A stretch of 64,000 bases of DNA. Source: Aphis gossypii. Lineage: Eukaryota > Arthropoda > Insecta > Hemiptera > Aphididae. The notes beneath the pieces were generated by a model. It saw only the letters and a program-made list of their open reading frames with translations, did not search any database and was not told the origin of the DNA. The stretch spans positions 48,895,260 to 48,959,259 of the forward strand of contig NC_065530.1 of NCBI RefSeq assembly GCF_020184175.1. The letters are read 5' to 3'. The position numbers were made by a program, and so were the translations under genes. Each line of letters opens with the position of its first letter. Position 1 is the stretch's first letter. Positions 44,046-56,069 of this stretch are shown piece after piece.

Positions 44046-46870
44046 GTTTTTTGATGTGATCTTATTGTACTAGAAATCAATAATACTACTTGTACAAAAC
44101 ACTTGACTTATATATAGAGAGAGATTCAAATATAGGAATCTATACACTAACAAGTAATAATTCCATCCATTCCAAGTACGAAAAGTTATGCATAATGGAT
44201 TTAATCAAAAAATACCATGGAAATAGCTCTAGTGTAAATTAAATTTTAAGTGGACCTGGTCATTGAGTTGAAAAACGACAAATTTAAATTCAATGTAAAT
44301 CATAACACACAAAAAAACTATTTTATAAGCGGAAATGGTATGTCAATCTATATTCTTAAGGATATTACATACGTTTTTCAAAAAATAAAAATAAAATAAC
44401 ATAATATATTATTATTATTAAGTAACTTCAAACATTAAAAGTCAATACAGATGTAACATAGAACAAGAACAATGTGAACATAATCAGCAAAGATAAAATA
44501 TTTGATATCGTGGCCACTGGCCAATGGGAAACCTAGGATTCACATATTTTAAACTCCTTAAAAATTTGATTCTATTTTTTTATTTTGATATAATGTTATT
44601 TTTTACGGAAAATAGAAAAATTCTTTTGATTTAAATACGCCAAGCTAGAGTAGAAGACTTAAGTAGAAAATCGAATAAAAAGTGGAAAAAAAAATATAGA
44701 ATTAAGACGTGTTCAGTTTTGTTCCTAAACTATATTAAGATTAGATTAAGGAGACAACTTTTTAAATATATTATTATCGTAAAAAAATAAAATATTAAAT
44801 GTTAATAACTTAAAAACTAAATTCTGACGTCTTCACTGTTTTTAGCCTATTAAAAAATTATACATAATTCTTCTCCATAAAATTGTTACAAATATGGATG
44901 TCTGATAACAATGATCCATACCATATTAGGTTATTTCAAGTTTTTAAGTATAAAATAATTGTTAAATCTATCATATTTCATCAGATTACACTATAAAAAC
45001 ATAAAAAAAAATCATTTGTATAAAATGTATACGCATTAAGATTTAAAATATGGAAAAATATGCAAAATCAGATTTTGTACTTATAGACCAATAATACCTT
45101 GAGAATCAAATTTACATCTCACTTATTTCGAATTTAAAATTGTATTCGTCGATAATATCATGCAAAATCATCGATTCTTCAACCCTGATTATTATTTAAA
45201 ACGGCATTTGAATAACTCTCAATACTGGTCGTTATTTATATAACCATGCCAAACTAACATGGTCGTCCCTACACGAGTATATTATATTTTTATAACAGTT
45301 GTGTATTTTATTAGATTTAAATCTATTATGCAACACAAGCAGCATTCGCTTCATCCATCAATGTATTTTGAGTTTATTTTAAGGAGGAAAATAATCTTTC
45401 ATAAATCTATGCTGACGCAAATATTGAGCTTATTCGGAACGCCCCACTCTTTTCATAGTACCTTTATATTGTTATATCGACTAGTAGCTGCAATGATTTC
45501 CAAACTTTTATAGTTGCAACTTTATTATATTTAGATATTATAAGATACGATTTTTCAATTTTTTTTTTTTTTTTTTTTTTATTATTATTTCTATTTTATG
45601 TGAAATTGCACAATAAAATAAAAATATTTCCACGTGTCGTTACTCGTTAACATTAACTGACCAATATGACATAGATCCAATACCTTTGTGTCATTCAATG
45701 ATATAAAACTTACGGTTACGTCATTGTATAAAAATATAAATACAACTGTAAAATTATTGCATCTCTTTACACTCTTACTTAAATGTAAGTTTATTTAACG
45801 CTCAGAATCGTCAGTGCATGTGCAAATAAACCATCATTTCTCTTTCATTTTGTCAGTCTATAATCGTATTAGTGTAATAGGCCTGCCGTATCTATATTAT
45901 AATATGCTTAATATCATTGTTATTTGTTACTATATACCATTTAATTTAGTGGTATATTTAGACCATAAACCAACTGGTAGGTACGTCCAAATTAATATAT
46001 TTTTTTAATGAAACTAAAGCTTTAAAATTTAATTTTAAAGTATACAGTTTTGTTGTTTTAAATGAATTTATGAGTACCTATTTGTAAAACAATTATTATT
46101 ATTATTATATTTTTATTTTTAGCATGGATATGATTTCTTTTTTTGGCTGGATGTAATGATAGTTTTTCTGATCGGTTTCTTGACGTAACCAAATTATTTG
46201 CATTTACACGACACCCACTGTTATTATTAGTATAATTTTTTATTTGAAATTTTCGTAAGGCTATCTATAGCAAGTGATAATTAATATAATAAGTAAACTT
46301 ATTGATAATTTTTTTTAAACGTTAATATATTTCAATGTTTTTCCGAACATCGGAAATAATATCAAATAATTGTACAGATTTATTTTTTATTATAGTACAC
46401 TTAAATCAACCGATGAATAATAAAATAATACTACTACATCTCGTGCATTATTATTCACGTTTGTTTTTAACCAAATGTTATCGTTAATTCATATAAATTA
46501 TTAAAACTTTGTTTGGTCTTTAATAATAGTTGTCCTATTTTTTTTTTTTTTTTTATAACCGAGTTGGAGTTACAGTGTCTATAATGTTGTCTCTTGTAAC
46601 CTATGCATATTATTATAAATTCGATGCCATATCAATTTCATTGGTGCTTTTTTTCTTTTTAATTATTATACTTAACCTAACATAATATTATGTACGGTTC
46701 AATGTTATCCACTGGTCTGAAAAAATATCAAAATCGCTATGTTTTTTTTTTCTTCAATTATTTACGATTATAGAAACGATTTAATTTCTGCGTTTAAGGA
46801 CGTTTTTACGACAGAGTAGTTTCGATCGCGCCACCGAATTTACGATACCGACCTACTATAATATCGACGT
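44046..46870. other. AT-rich DNA upstream of the CUB exon
   Basis: Should contain the promoter or 5' UTR if transcription starts nearby. No confident TATA box or initiator can be chosen in such AT-rich sequence. CG content rises from about 46.79 kb (TTCGATCGCGCCACCG). The frame at 45259-45513 is not protein-like. Confidence 0.55.
45559..45580. repeat. T homopolymer, about 22 bases
   Basis: A long T run followed by ATTATTATT. No adjacent retroposon body recognised on the minus strand. Confidence 0.8.
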
Positions 46871-46882
46871 TTTTGTTGACAG
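46871..46882 (+). other. Candidate 3' splice acceptor before the CUB exon
   Basis: A T-rich tract running into TTGTTGACAG immediately precedes the abrupt rise in GC content. All bases from 46883 to the donor would form one exon of 872 bases. The CUB frame is open from 46880, and the codon at 46877 is a TGA. An upstream 5' UTR exon could splice here. Alternatively transcription starts nearby and this is not a splice site. Confidence 0.35.
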
Positions 46883-46892
46883 GAAGCGGGAA

Positions 46893-47105
46893 ATGGCCGC
46901 AAAGGCGGCTGCTGCGACGACGACAACGACTGCGGCGGCTCGGGACACGGTCGTATTGAGCGTACGTCATTTTCGTCGAAAACGAGTGGGACGTCGGCCG
47001 TGGCCATCATCGCCGTCGGCGGACGGATCGTCTTCGCGAGCGGATCGCCGACAAAACCGGCTCGCCGGCGCGGTGAAGCCGGCCACTGCCGAGATGGCGG
47101 CGTGA
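46893..47105 (+). CDS. Upstream ORF, 70 codons, overlapping the CUB start
   Basis: An ATG in good context (G at -3, G at +4) lies 10 bases after a candidate splice acceptor. It opens a 70-residue frame rich in Ala, Thr, Arg and Ser, with no recognisable domain. Its TGA stop overlaps the ATG of the CUB frame as TGATG. If the transcript includes this ATG, scanning ribosomes would meet it first, so it could restrain CUB translation or allow reinitiation. The composition is what any frame in such GC-rich DNA would give, so it may be incidental. I regard it as a possible uORF, not a functional protein. Confidence 0.3.
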   Translation: MAAKAAAATTTTTAAARDTVVLSVRHFRRKRVGRRPWPSSPSADGSSSRADRRQNRLAGAVKPATAEMAA

Positions 47106-47754
47106 TGGCGTCCCACGGCGAACACGAAACGGCCGTGGCCCGGTCGCGTCCGTGCGCATGCGCGCCCCTGCTGGCCGTCGCGCTGGCCGCGGTGCTCTTG
47201 GCGGCCGCTTCGACGGCGGCGGCCGGCAACGAGGCGGTGGACGGCGGCGACGACGGCGTCGCGGTGCACCGGTGCGGCACGCCGCCCTATCAGCCGCTGG
47301 TCGGCACCAAGGGCGTGATCACCACGCCGAGATTCCCCGGGCCGTTTCCGGTGCCCATCGAGTGCGAATGGGTGATCCAGGCGGACGCCGCCGCCGCGGA
47401 CGCCATGATGATCGAGGTGTACTTCACGCAGCTGTACGTCACCGACGGGCTGACCATCACCGAGTACTCGCAGTACCCCGTCGACTTCGGCTTCGTCACC
47501 GTGCGCGAGGTGTTCAACAAGTCGCACATCACGCAGTACGGCCAGTCCATGCTGTCCACGTTACCGTACCTGGTCATCCGGTTCCAGCTGGACCGGTTGC
47601 AGGGTAACCACATACGCGTCCACGACGACCTCATGGACGTTTACGGTTTCAACATCACGTACGAGATGAGGCCCGTCGGCAACGAGCGCAGCGACGTGTG
47701 CAGTCTGTACCATTGTTCGTACTCGGGCAACTGTCTGGGTAACGCCGACCTCAC
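47105..47754 (+). CDS. First coding exon of a secreted or membrane CUB/EGF-like protein (partial gene)
   Basis: Seen: 216 codons plus two bases, starting at an ATG with G at -3 and +4 and ending at a GTGAGT donor (phase 2). Residues about 20-41 form an Ala/Leu/Val-rich hydrophobic run ending in small residues, a classic signal peptide. Residues about 57-188 look like a CUB domain: Cys57, a GVITTPRFPGPFP segment, Cys87 followed by EW, a beta-rich core, and a closing GFNITYEM strand. Sequons occur at Asn138 and Asn183. Cys199, Cys204 and Cys210 are spaced C-x4-C-x5-C, the opening of an EGF-like domain that the intron interrupts. Known: CUB and EGF modules mediate extracellular protein interactions. 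Inferred: the product is secreted or membrane-anchored; ligand and function are unknown. GC content is far above the flanks. The frame is open upstream to the acceptor at 46882, but the only in-frame upstream start is a GTG at 47000, so I chose the ATG. Domain call firm, gene identity unknown. Confidence 0.88.
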
Positions 47755-47760
47755 GTGAGT
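47755..47760 (+). other. 5' splice donor GTGAGT of the CUB exon
   Basis: GTGAGT follows CTCAC exactly where coding character stops. Reading through gives TGA at 47756-47758 and AT-rich non-coding DNA. The intron is phase 2 and interrupts an EGF-like domain after its third cysteine. Confidence 0.85.
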
Positions 47761-48281
47761 ACTATTGATTTTCGTATTATCTGTCGATATATGATAAAAT
47801 CTTACGAAGGCGCTCCTTCGAATCGGTGTAATAACAATAGCAACGGATGAGGTTTTCGCTCTGGATCATTTGTTTTTTTTTTTTTTTTTGTTACCACTTA
47901 AATGCACGCTCGTCGAGGTATTGTGTGGCGAGCAAAATCGATTGGTTGTTTGTAACCTCTACTACAACGCTGACTAGCTGTAGTGATTTAATTTTTATAT
48001 ACCAAAAATATAGTTGTAATGTTATGTAGTATAATATAATATGTTACCGTTAACATTTGGATAATGTCGACATTAGCTATCCGTTTCGGCTAATTTGTAA
48101 TTTTTCGTTTATAAACATTAAATATCGACATCGAACTGACAATTTTAACCTTAACCAGTTAAGGAGTTGACCAGTAATGAATAATGTTAAAAGTTATAAT
48201 ATTATATTAAGTAGGCTATAGAGTTTTGTTAGTATTCTAAACAATAATAAAGCGTAAGACTGCCAGAGTATAATATTTAGG
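47761..48281 (+). other. Start of the long intron after the CUB exon
   Basis: Composition falls back to AT-rich within about 200 bases. A T run lies near 47.87 kb and there is no coding character. Confidence 0.6.
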
Positions 48282-48524
48282 TCTGTCCATATATGCCCTC
48301 CAGCTAAAATTGGAGACAGTGTGAGAGTCTTTTTACCGAATGTCGACAAAGGACAAGTAGTAGACCCAAGAAACATTATAATACTGCAGTTGTAACTATT
48401 GAGGATGGACAGCATTATAAACTTGGCAATAAATTAGGTACTTTGTTACAGTTATACTCCAGAAATCAATTTGGTATTTGCCTGTTATCTTTAATACCAC
48501 TTGATGAGGTTAGGTACATGTAGA
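48282..48524 (+). pseudogene. Relic of an integrase-type transposon protein C-terminus (KRBA2/Ginger-like)
   Basis: Two adjacent plus-strand frames give one degraded protein match. The first (48282-48390) contains AKIGDSVRVFLPNVDKG and DPRNI and then a stop. The second, in another frame from about 48380, contains EDGQHYKLG, GTLLQLYSRNQF and ends at TAG near 48524. From memory this order (GDxVR-P-VDxG…DPRNI…YxLGTxxGxLxxLYxRxQF) occurs after the integrase core in KRBA2-like and Ginger-type transposon proteins. At least one frameshift and one stop show it is dead. It sits in the intron after the CUB exon. No catalytic core or terminal repeats were found next to it. Confidence 0.55.
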
Positions 48525-49539
48525 AAAGTCATTGGGGGAAATTGGGAATTTAATATCATACGGTTCTGGTCAAGAATACAAAAGGTATAAAAGGGGAAAA
48601 GTGGCACCAATAGATATAAATGTAAATTATCTAGCAGTTTGTATAATTCAAAATGTTATGGAAACATTCCACGTACCTAACAATAAAGGATAACACATTA
48701 ACATTTTGATTCTATAATTAAAATAATATTTTAAGAAATAATTTAAAATATAATATAAAGTTTAATAATATCGTATCATTAGTAGGTTAGGTTATTAAAA
48801 ATAAAAAAATAAAAGTATATCAATAATATTATGTATTTTATGGTTTTTACTAAATAATATTGTATCTTATATTTTTAAATATATTTAATATTGTTAATAA
48901 TTTAAAATGATTTTATCTCACAAATTATCCAAAAGTTCTTGGTTAATATCGTATTACCCAGTTAATGTTATTATATATATAATATATTATATACCTATAT
49001 ATATATTATTATTTCGTATATTATATTATTTATTATTTTATACAAAAATAAGAACAACTTGATTATCAGTTTAACCTTGTAATGCAGAGAAATGTACACT
49101 TAATTTAAAATAAATAACACCTATTATGTATAATTAAAACATCGTATTGACTACACCATATTTACTGAGCAATTTTTTCTCAAAACATTCTTAATAGTGT
49201 GTAAATTTCGATAATACCATAATAATATTATGAACTACTTTTAAATTTTGCATAATAGTATTTTTTAAGAAACAACCAATACTCGTACATCTCAATGTAG
49301 CACGAACTTGTGGAGCTTTTATTGATGATTATAGAGTTCAATATGCACTTTGTGTATAACTACAACACTTATATGTCAAAACTAAATTATTCAATCGACT
49401 TTACAACTCGCATTAAGGTAACCTAAAACATTAAGTTATATACACTGGCTGTGACTAGTGATGTATGTATATTTAAACATAATAAAATAATATTTATTTT
49501 ATAGAGAATAACTAATAATAATAATATTTATAACGATAA
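48525..49539 (+). other. Intronic AT-rich DNA
   Basis: No frame, RNA or element recognised between the integrase relic and copy B; TA-rich blocks occur at 48.97-49.03 kb. Confidence 0.6.
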
Positions 49540-51160
49540 AAATGCTCTGCTTTGCTATACAATAGGTTTTGAGTAGGTCACTATTATGGGTGTATTAAAT
49601 TTGAATTCAATAATACACCTATTGGTTATCATAGTGAACGAAAATGATCCTGAGCGGAGACGGTATTTCAGCCTTTATCACGTCATACTATATCCCACAA
49701 TAATGTTTATTTCACTTTTAATTTTATGGTAGATTGATAAATTTTTTTCCAAAAATACCGTTCTATTTATTATTATTATATAGGAATATATACATTATAC
49801 ACTTATGTATATTTATATTCCTTATTATACAACATATATAACTAAAAATGTAACAACATCTTTCTGTAAAAACTATGATATAGTAAAAATAGTTCATATT
49901 ATAAATAGATAATAATATCTTAAAATAAATAAACATTGTATAGCGTATAATAAAGTGTATTTATAATATAATATATTTAAAAGTATAATTTCTCACAAAT
50001 GAATAATTAATATCGTTATATTTTTTTCATTTAAATAAGTAATTACGTCTAAATTTGAACTTTTGAAATTTTTTATAAAAAATAATAACCTTTACTTTTT
50101 TAGATTTTTTGCCTTCAATATACTTATTAATTGTAAGGAATCTTGTATTAAAAAAAAAAAAAATAGATAATATGAAAGACAATTTTTTATTAATTTTATT
50201 AACTAAAAAACAATTTCCATGTTTTTGCGATTTTGTCAAAGTTCTAATTTCTAATGCATATAAAAAAGTGCTTTTGTATTTTTAATATTTTTGTATAAAT
50301 ATAAAATACACTTGTGAGATATTGTATTAAATTTTCAAGAATTTTTACTCATGTGAATAATTTTTATTGATATTTATAGGAAAAAACAAATAATGATTAA
50401 AAATATGTCATATATACATATTATATATAAATAGCTCAAAATATTCAAAATATTTTGAAAATGTTTTCATAAATATGAGATGATATTTTAAACATTTATG
50501 GAAATTTCAAGTATATACTGTTTATGTTTGTTACTTATATTTTTATTTTTATTTTTTTTTTTTTTAAATACGGCAAAAATAATTAATTTACGGGTAAATA
50601 TCGCGTGTTGTAAGTATTTGAAATTGAAATGCTTTCTGGTAATTTTTTTTTATATAAATTAGTTTAAATACTTATAAAGAACCTTGTATAAAATTTACAA
50701 TTTACAATTATACAATTTATGAATTTCTACCTTCAAAATAATTTGTTAATTTTTGTGATTTTTATAAATGTTATCACAATTCTATTTGAAAGGCTTATCT
50801 ACAAAAAACATTTAACTAGATTTTCGATATTTTTTAATTGAAAAATTAACAACTTATGAAGAGCTTTGCATTAAATATTCAATCATTTCTACAATGCGTA
50901 TTTATAATTTATATTTATATTAAAAAAAAAAAAAACTAAAAAAAAAAAAATGAAGATATATCATGTCTATAAACAACTCAAAAATATTCGAAATATTTTG
51001 AAAATTTTATTGTAAACAGAAATTATTGTTTTAATCATTTAATGAAAATGTAAAGTATCTATACGGTTATTATTTCTCGAGTTGAATTGCATATTCAAAA
51101 TCGATTTGGTTAAATATCGAATTTAAGCAAAAATAAAAAATTGTCCTTTATTATTTTTAA
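49540..51160 (-). mobile_element. AT-rich dispersed element, copy B, inverted relative to copy A
   Basis: The left end reads GAGTAGGTCACTAT (about 49572), then a TTAAATTTGAATTCAATA-like block, then GATCCTGAGCGGAGACGG (49648) and TTTCAGCC. This is the reverse complement of the right end of copy A, in the same order and spacing. The body shows a clear period: CTTGTATTA-like motifs at 50142, 50321, 50682 and 50864 (steps of 179, 361 and 182), and a CTCAAAA(A)TATTC block at 50435 and 50977 (542, three units). No ORF is present. The far end near 51.16 kb lacks the expected ATTCTGARCGGAG terminus, so this copy is truncated or diverged there. Confidence 0.65.
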
Positions 51161-51665
51161 AATGTTTATATTATCTTTAATCAGTTATTATCGGTATAAA
51201 CTAGAATAGTAAAAATATGTAAAATTTGATAATTGTTTCTCAGACACTCCATTTTTATGATAATAGTTTAAATGTATCATTGTGTTTAGTAATAATAAAC
51301 TAACTTTAAACTTACTTTACACTTTTTAATTTAAGTCTATTTAACTGTGCACTAATTGACCGTACAATGATCGCGTATATATATATTTGCAGGGGATAAA
51401 ATTACCACCCAGAGTATTCGCATAAAAATGATATGTCTAGATGATAAATTATTCTTTAGTTTTTCCGTACAAGTATACGTTAGACGTTATATAAACTAGA
51501 GAGAATTTAAAATATCTTTATCGCACGTATGTCATCGCTCGTCAGTTATTGGTAGTAGGATAAAAGGTGTTACATCGAATGGTCGGCTACACACTACACT
51601 CTCACAGTACCTGGTCCTAGCAAACCTTTTAAAATAGTCGTCCGTCGTTGTCGTCAATATGTAGA

Positions 51666-51670
<5 letters not shown>

Positions 51671-51698
<28 letters not shown>

Positions 51699-51699
51699 T
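51671..51699. repeat. (TA)n microsatellite
   Basis: Uninterrupted TA repeat inside a CG-containing stretch (51.5-51.8 kb) that is otherwise less AT-rich. Confidence 0.9.
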
Positions 51700-53894
51700 A
51701 TGCACTCCATAGTCTCCATACGGCGTGTAAAACGTATTCAAATAGAATCGATGTCTACTGACGTTCGTTACACCTTCAATTCTCGTTAAAAGTTTGTTCT
51801 GTATAATATCGAAGACGAGCGTATGCAAAACTATATATTATTATCCTTGACAGTCATATTATTATATAATACTTGTTTTTCTCAACGAATCGTTTTTTTC
51901 TCCTTATAAACAACGCTCTTTTAATACAAGTCAAGTATATAAATTGGCGTTTTACTGATTTAAAAATAAATATTATTAGAACACATATTACATACGTATA
52001 TATTTAAGAACTATTTTTTTGTATAATGTCACATTAATTGTTTTACTATTATTATCTAATTAAGTTCCACTGATAATGAGTAGGTAATCTATATATTTAG
52101 AAATATTATTATACAATTCAATAGTTATACTATTAAATAACTATAAATATTATGTTTTTGTTATAAAAATTATAAAAATTAAAAAATTATATTATATTTT
52201 ATGGCGTAGAAAAATTTATAAGTCAACATTTTAGTTTTTCCTACATAAGTGAACATTAAGCATTTATATATTATTTAATATTTTTTTTTAAGTATAATAT
52301 GGATAAAGATAAGAAGGTTATTATCTAATTATTTGAAAAAAAAACACAGGCAAAAATAAGGACATGTATATTTCTATTTTATTTTAATTTAACTCAACTA
52401 ATGTTGACATGGCATTTGAAAATAATATTTTTCAATTATTGTTTTAAGTATATTCTGTGGTTATAAAATTTAATTAACAAATTTTGCAATTACTTTTCAA
52501 AAGTCCCACCTATAAACTAATAGATTCTGACTATAAACGTATCTTTTCTTAATTTTTTTGGAACACTAAAAATATTATAATTATAAATTGTATAATAATA
52601 ATAAATAATAATGATAATAATTGAATAATTAGAAATATTTTTTTTTTCAAAATGATATCGTTATTTTTTTTATTAAATAATCGTTATTTTTTTCGAGGAA
52701 TTCTAAATTAAATATGTGACAAAATTAAATATTTTTAAATGAAAAATAATGATTATTTATATTTTAATGAGTTTCTGTTTGTCGTAATTATTCTAAAAAT
52801 ATTATTTGTTTATTTTTCCTTGTTACATATTATATCATTATTGTCTGTTCACAGTATGATATTTTTAATATAAACCTATTCATAACGTACTAAGCATGTA
52901 TTTACTTATGATAAATAAAATAAAATAAATAATAGTTTTTTTTTAAAATAAAATTATTTCAAAATATTGTATTATTAATAATACAATAAATTACTTATCA
53001 AGTTATAAATAGATAATATAATATTGAAATTTAACATATTCTTTAGCATATTTCTTACAACTCATGTATTTCACAAATATTTGCCAAATACCTAATGGAA
53101 CAGAGTACTTGTACGAGTATTTGGTAGGTACTTGGTATTCGTTATTTTCCACATTTTCCCAAATTTTCTGTTAAGTGACACGAATCAAAAAAATATACGA
53201 TATATGCATAAAATATACAAATAGTGGAAATGATCTACTTGACTATTCGTGTAATTTGACAATTATTTGACTATTTGTATAGACTCATATACGAATAGGA
53301 TCTAACACACTATTTCTACTCGTTTATGAAATGATTTACTGTTTAGCTTAAATTATACACATCCAACTGAATAACATTCTCAATGTTGGTAATATGAATT
53401 CTACTGCCATTATAGATTATTTTCAATAGGTATTTGCTTAAAAAAAAAAATCATTAAACTATATTAAAAAGAAAATATACAAATTATTTTATAATATTTT
53501 GAGTTCAGAAAAATATAATATAATGCTTTGGTAGGTTATAATATTATATTATGCATTAGTTTGAATGTTCTGAATCATGCATTTTTTTGTGGTCCACTAA
53601 AAAACTAATATAACATGTTTGCTATAAAATTTCAGTTTTATAATATTTTGTATGAGTATTTTTTTTTTAAATATTGGTTTTTTCTAACAAGAAATTACGA
53701 ATCATGTATTTCAATATGATGCTATTATATAATTCTATAAAATATCATTAAACGCATTATATTTATTTTAGCAAAATAGTAATATTTGTATTTAAACTAG
53801 GTATTTATCTATTTTTTAGATACAACTAATATTTATTTATCAAAATATGCCATAGTTTAAAATCATTTTAAAAAAGTAAAAATAATTTTAATAA

Positions 53895-53932
53895 TTTATT
53901 TTATTTTATTTTATTTATTTTATTTATTTAGG
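53895..53932. repeat. (TTTAT)n low-complexity repeat
   Basis: TTTTA and TTTA units alternate for about 38 bases. Confidence 0.8.
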
Positions 53933-56069
53933 TTATACTTATGTAGATTATATAACTACTGTCTGGATGAATCCTTTAACTAACATTCGTTTAATCGTTT
54001 TGTTATTTTATTATGATGAAAACTGAGAAATATATTGTAGGTATCGTATTTCATTGAATAATTTTATAATACTTTTTTTAAATATCTATTTAAAGTATAA
54101 GCATTCAATATCTACATACTTTTATACTTATATATATTATACATATTCGGCGAGTACATTTTTAATTGTCTATCTGTATGTAAGTAACATTGGATAGTAT
54201 TATTGATGTTTATCTAAAACTGTCTAAATGGAATGGTAATTTTAGATTCTTATTCGTTTTTTGGGTACCAAGTGCCGCAGGTACTATAATTGGACAATGC
54301 ATGAGTAGGACCTATTTCAACTAGCTTCTTTTGTTGGTTAACGAGATGAATCAAAAGTCATCCGTTATCTGTGGGTGATCTGTTGTATATAAATGACCCG
54401 TCTAAACTTCAAAGGTGGAAATTTTCGCAAAACCTACGGGAATTTAATAAGTTTTTTTTTGCTTTTATTTAATAGGTGCTGTGATGAGGTAATTAACATT
54501 GTGTACGAGTACAATAATTATTACATGAAACATATTTTATATACATTGAAGAAAATTGAATTGTAATTACCAAATCATAATTTTCGCAGTATTTTTTTTA
54601 ATTATCACCTTTTTAAATGAACATATTATTAAATATACTATAGGTGGTAAAACTTTTGTTATCCGTGACTCGTTTGTATATTCTATTATCGGCTTATATA
54701 CAGGTAAAAATTATATGCGAGAGATTTATTTAATAATAATGGTGATCAAATGAGAAGTTTACATGGCAATGGAACCAAAAGGAGAGTGTAAACAACAAAC
54801 ATCTAGTGTGGTACGAACTTGACACTAGTTAAATGTTATTTTGTGTGTTTGTATTACTTTTTTTTCTCTCGTCCCCAGAAAAGTTGTATGTGATAAAACA
54901 CTGTAAAGGTTTAGGTATTGCTTAAAATGTTGAACCTCAGGTTATGGTTCATTGTTTAAATTTTACCTAGTAATTAATTAATTTAAATAAATCGTTAGGC
55001 CTTTCTATTGTTTTTATGTTTCAGCTATAGCCACCGTAGGTACCATGTATTGTCTCCAATAATAATAATAGTAATAATATGTATAATTATGTATTGTAAT
55101 AGAAATTTAAAATATCGAGCATTATTTTATAGAAATACATATTTCTAAGGATCTAATAATAATAATATTATTGTATACATTTTTGCAAGGCACGCCTACT
55201 ATAATATTTTATCGAAGTGATGAATAATGAATTATTGTAATGATTAAATTCGAGAGTTCTAAGAGGAAAAACCACTTAATTTATATATATATATATATTA
55301 TATATTGCCGTTAGGGCCACTTACGCTTGTGCGGTCATCGAAAATAGCTTACCTTAAAGTTATATTATAGTGACCTATAATCAACTTGTCATTACAATAG
55401 TGTCTGTATAGAATTACTAGGTAAGGATATTTTTATAATAATGATAAATTCATGATATTTTTTAGTTTTGTGGTTTTATGAGTATGTCATGTATAATACT
55501 CACATTATATTTTTAAATATTTTAAATAATAAAATATTATTAAATAATTTTCTTATAACATGGTAAATATTTAGAATCGGTTACTATTATAGGTATAAAC
55601 GTCACGAACGTTACTAAAAAAAAAAAGCCAATGGAATGTTTATTGCTTCTACATATTTTCTCAATCATATTATGTTATTATAATATTTTAAGTAGAGACA
55701 ATTATTCTTAACATATACATAATAATATGAAAAAAGAGATTTACAACTTACTGTAGGTTCAAAATGATTTTTTTTTTTTTTGCGAAATGGTTATTACTGT
55801 ATGAGAAAATATTTTCAAGACATTTTGATAACAGTTTTTAAAACGTCATTATGTTTTTACTGAATTATAAAGAATTAAATTTAAAAAAAAATTAAATTTT
55901 TATTTGTTCGAAATAAATTCAGTATTATGTTATAGACGATATATAATTGTATCAATATATTTTGATTAGTTACAATTATTATTACACAAAACATTACAAT
56001 AAAAATAAAGTCAATAGTTTAATATAAAATATACCGAGTTTATAAACATTATTATTATTGTAACATTTA

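Larger units (their letters stand above)
51161..56069. other. AT-rich DNA, probably intronic, with two more complex patches
   Basis: The stretch 51.50-51.83 kb has several CG sites and a minus-strand frame interrupted by the TA repeat; it is not convincing as coding. The stretch 54.23-54.42 kb is less AT-rich but unassigned. A strong polypyrimidine-CAG at about 54.86-54.88 kb leads into a stop in the CUB phase. Confidence 0.5.

Noticed and set aside
45259..45513. 84-codon plus-strand frame upstream of the CUB exon
   Set aside because: Phe/Ile/Ser-rich without any family resemblance; consistent with a chance frame.
47000..47104. GTG at 47000 as the start of the CUB protein
   Set aside because: GTG is not a normal nuclear start codon, and the ATG at 47105 directly precedes the signal peptide.
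46840..47634. Long minus-strand frames of 114-186 codons and a second plus-strand frame of 151 codons across the CUB exon
   Set aside because: They are stop-poor only because the exon is GC-rich; the plus-strand CUB frame explains the coding signal, and these frames show low-complexity Ala/Arg/Pro/Gly composition with no domain.
51532..51828. 98-codon minus-strand frame
   Set aside because: Its middle is the TA microsatellite (an Ile-Tyr run) and the flanks match nothing; probably a chance frame in a less AT-rich patch.
54476..54489. Micro-exon (AATAG|GTGCTGTGATGAG|GTAATT) in the CUB gene
   Set aside because: It would add only a few residues (TCCDE) that do not fit an EGF continuation; chance splice-like sites are common in such sequence.
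54860..54911. Strong polypyrimidine-CAG acceptor as the next CUB-gene exon
   Set aside because: Joined in phase 2 it reads only nine codons after the junction codon to a TAA stop and supplies none of the expected EGF cysteine pattern beyond one Cys.
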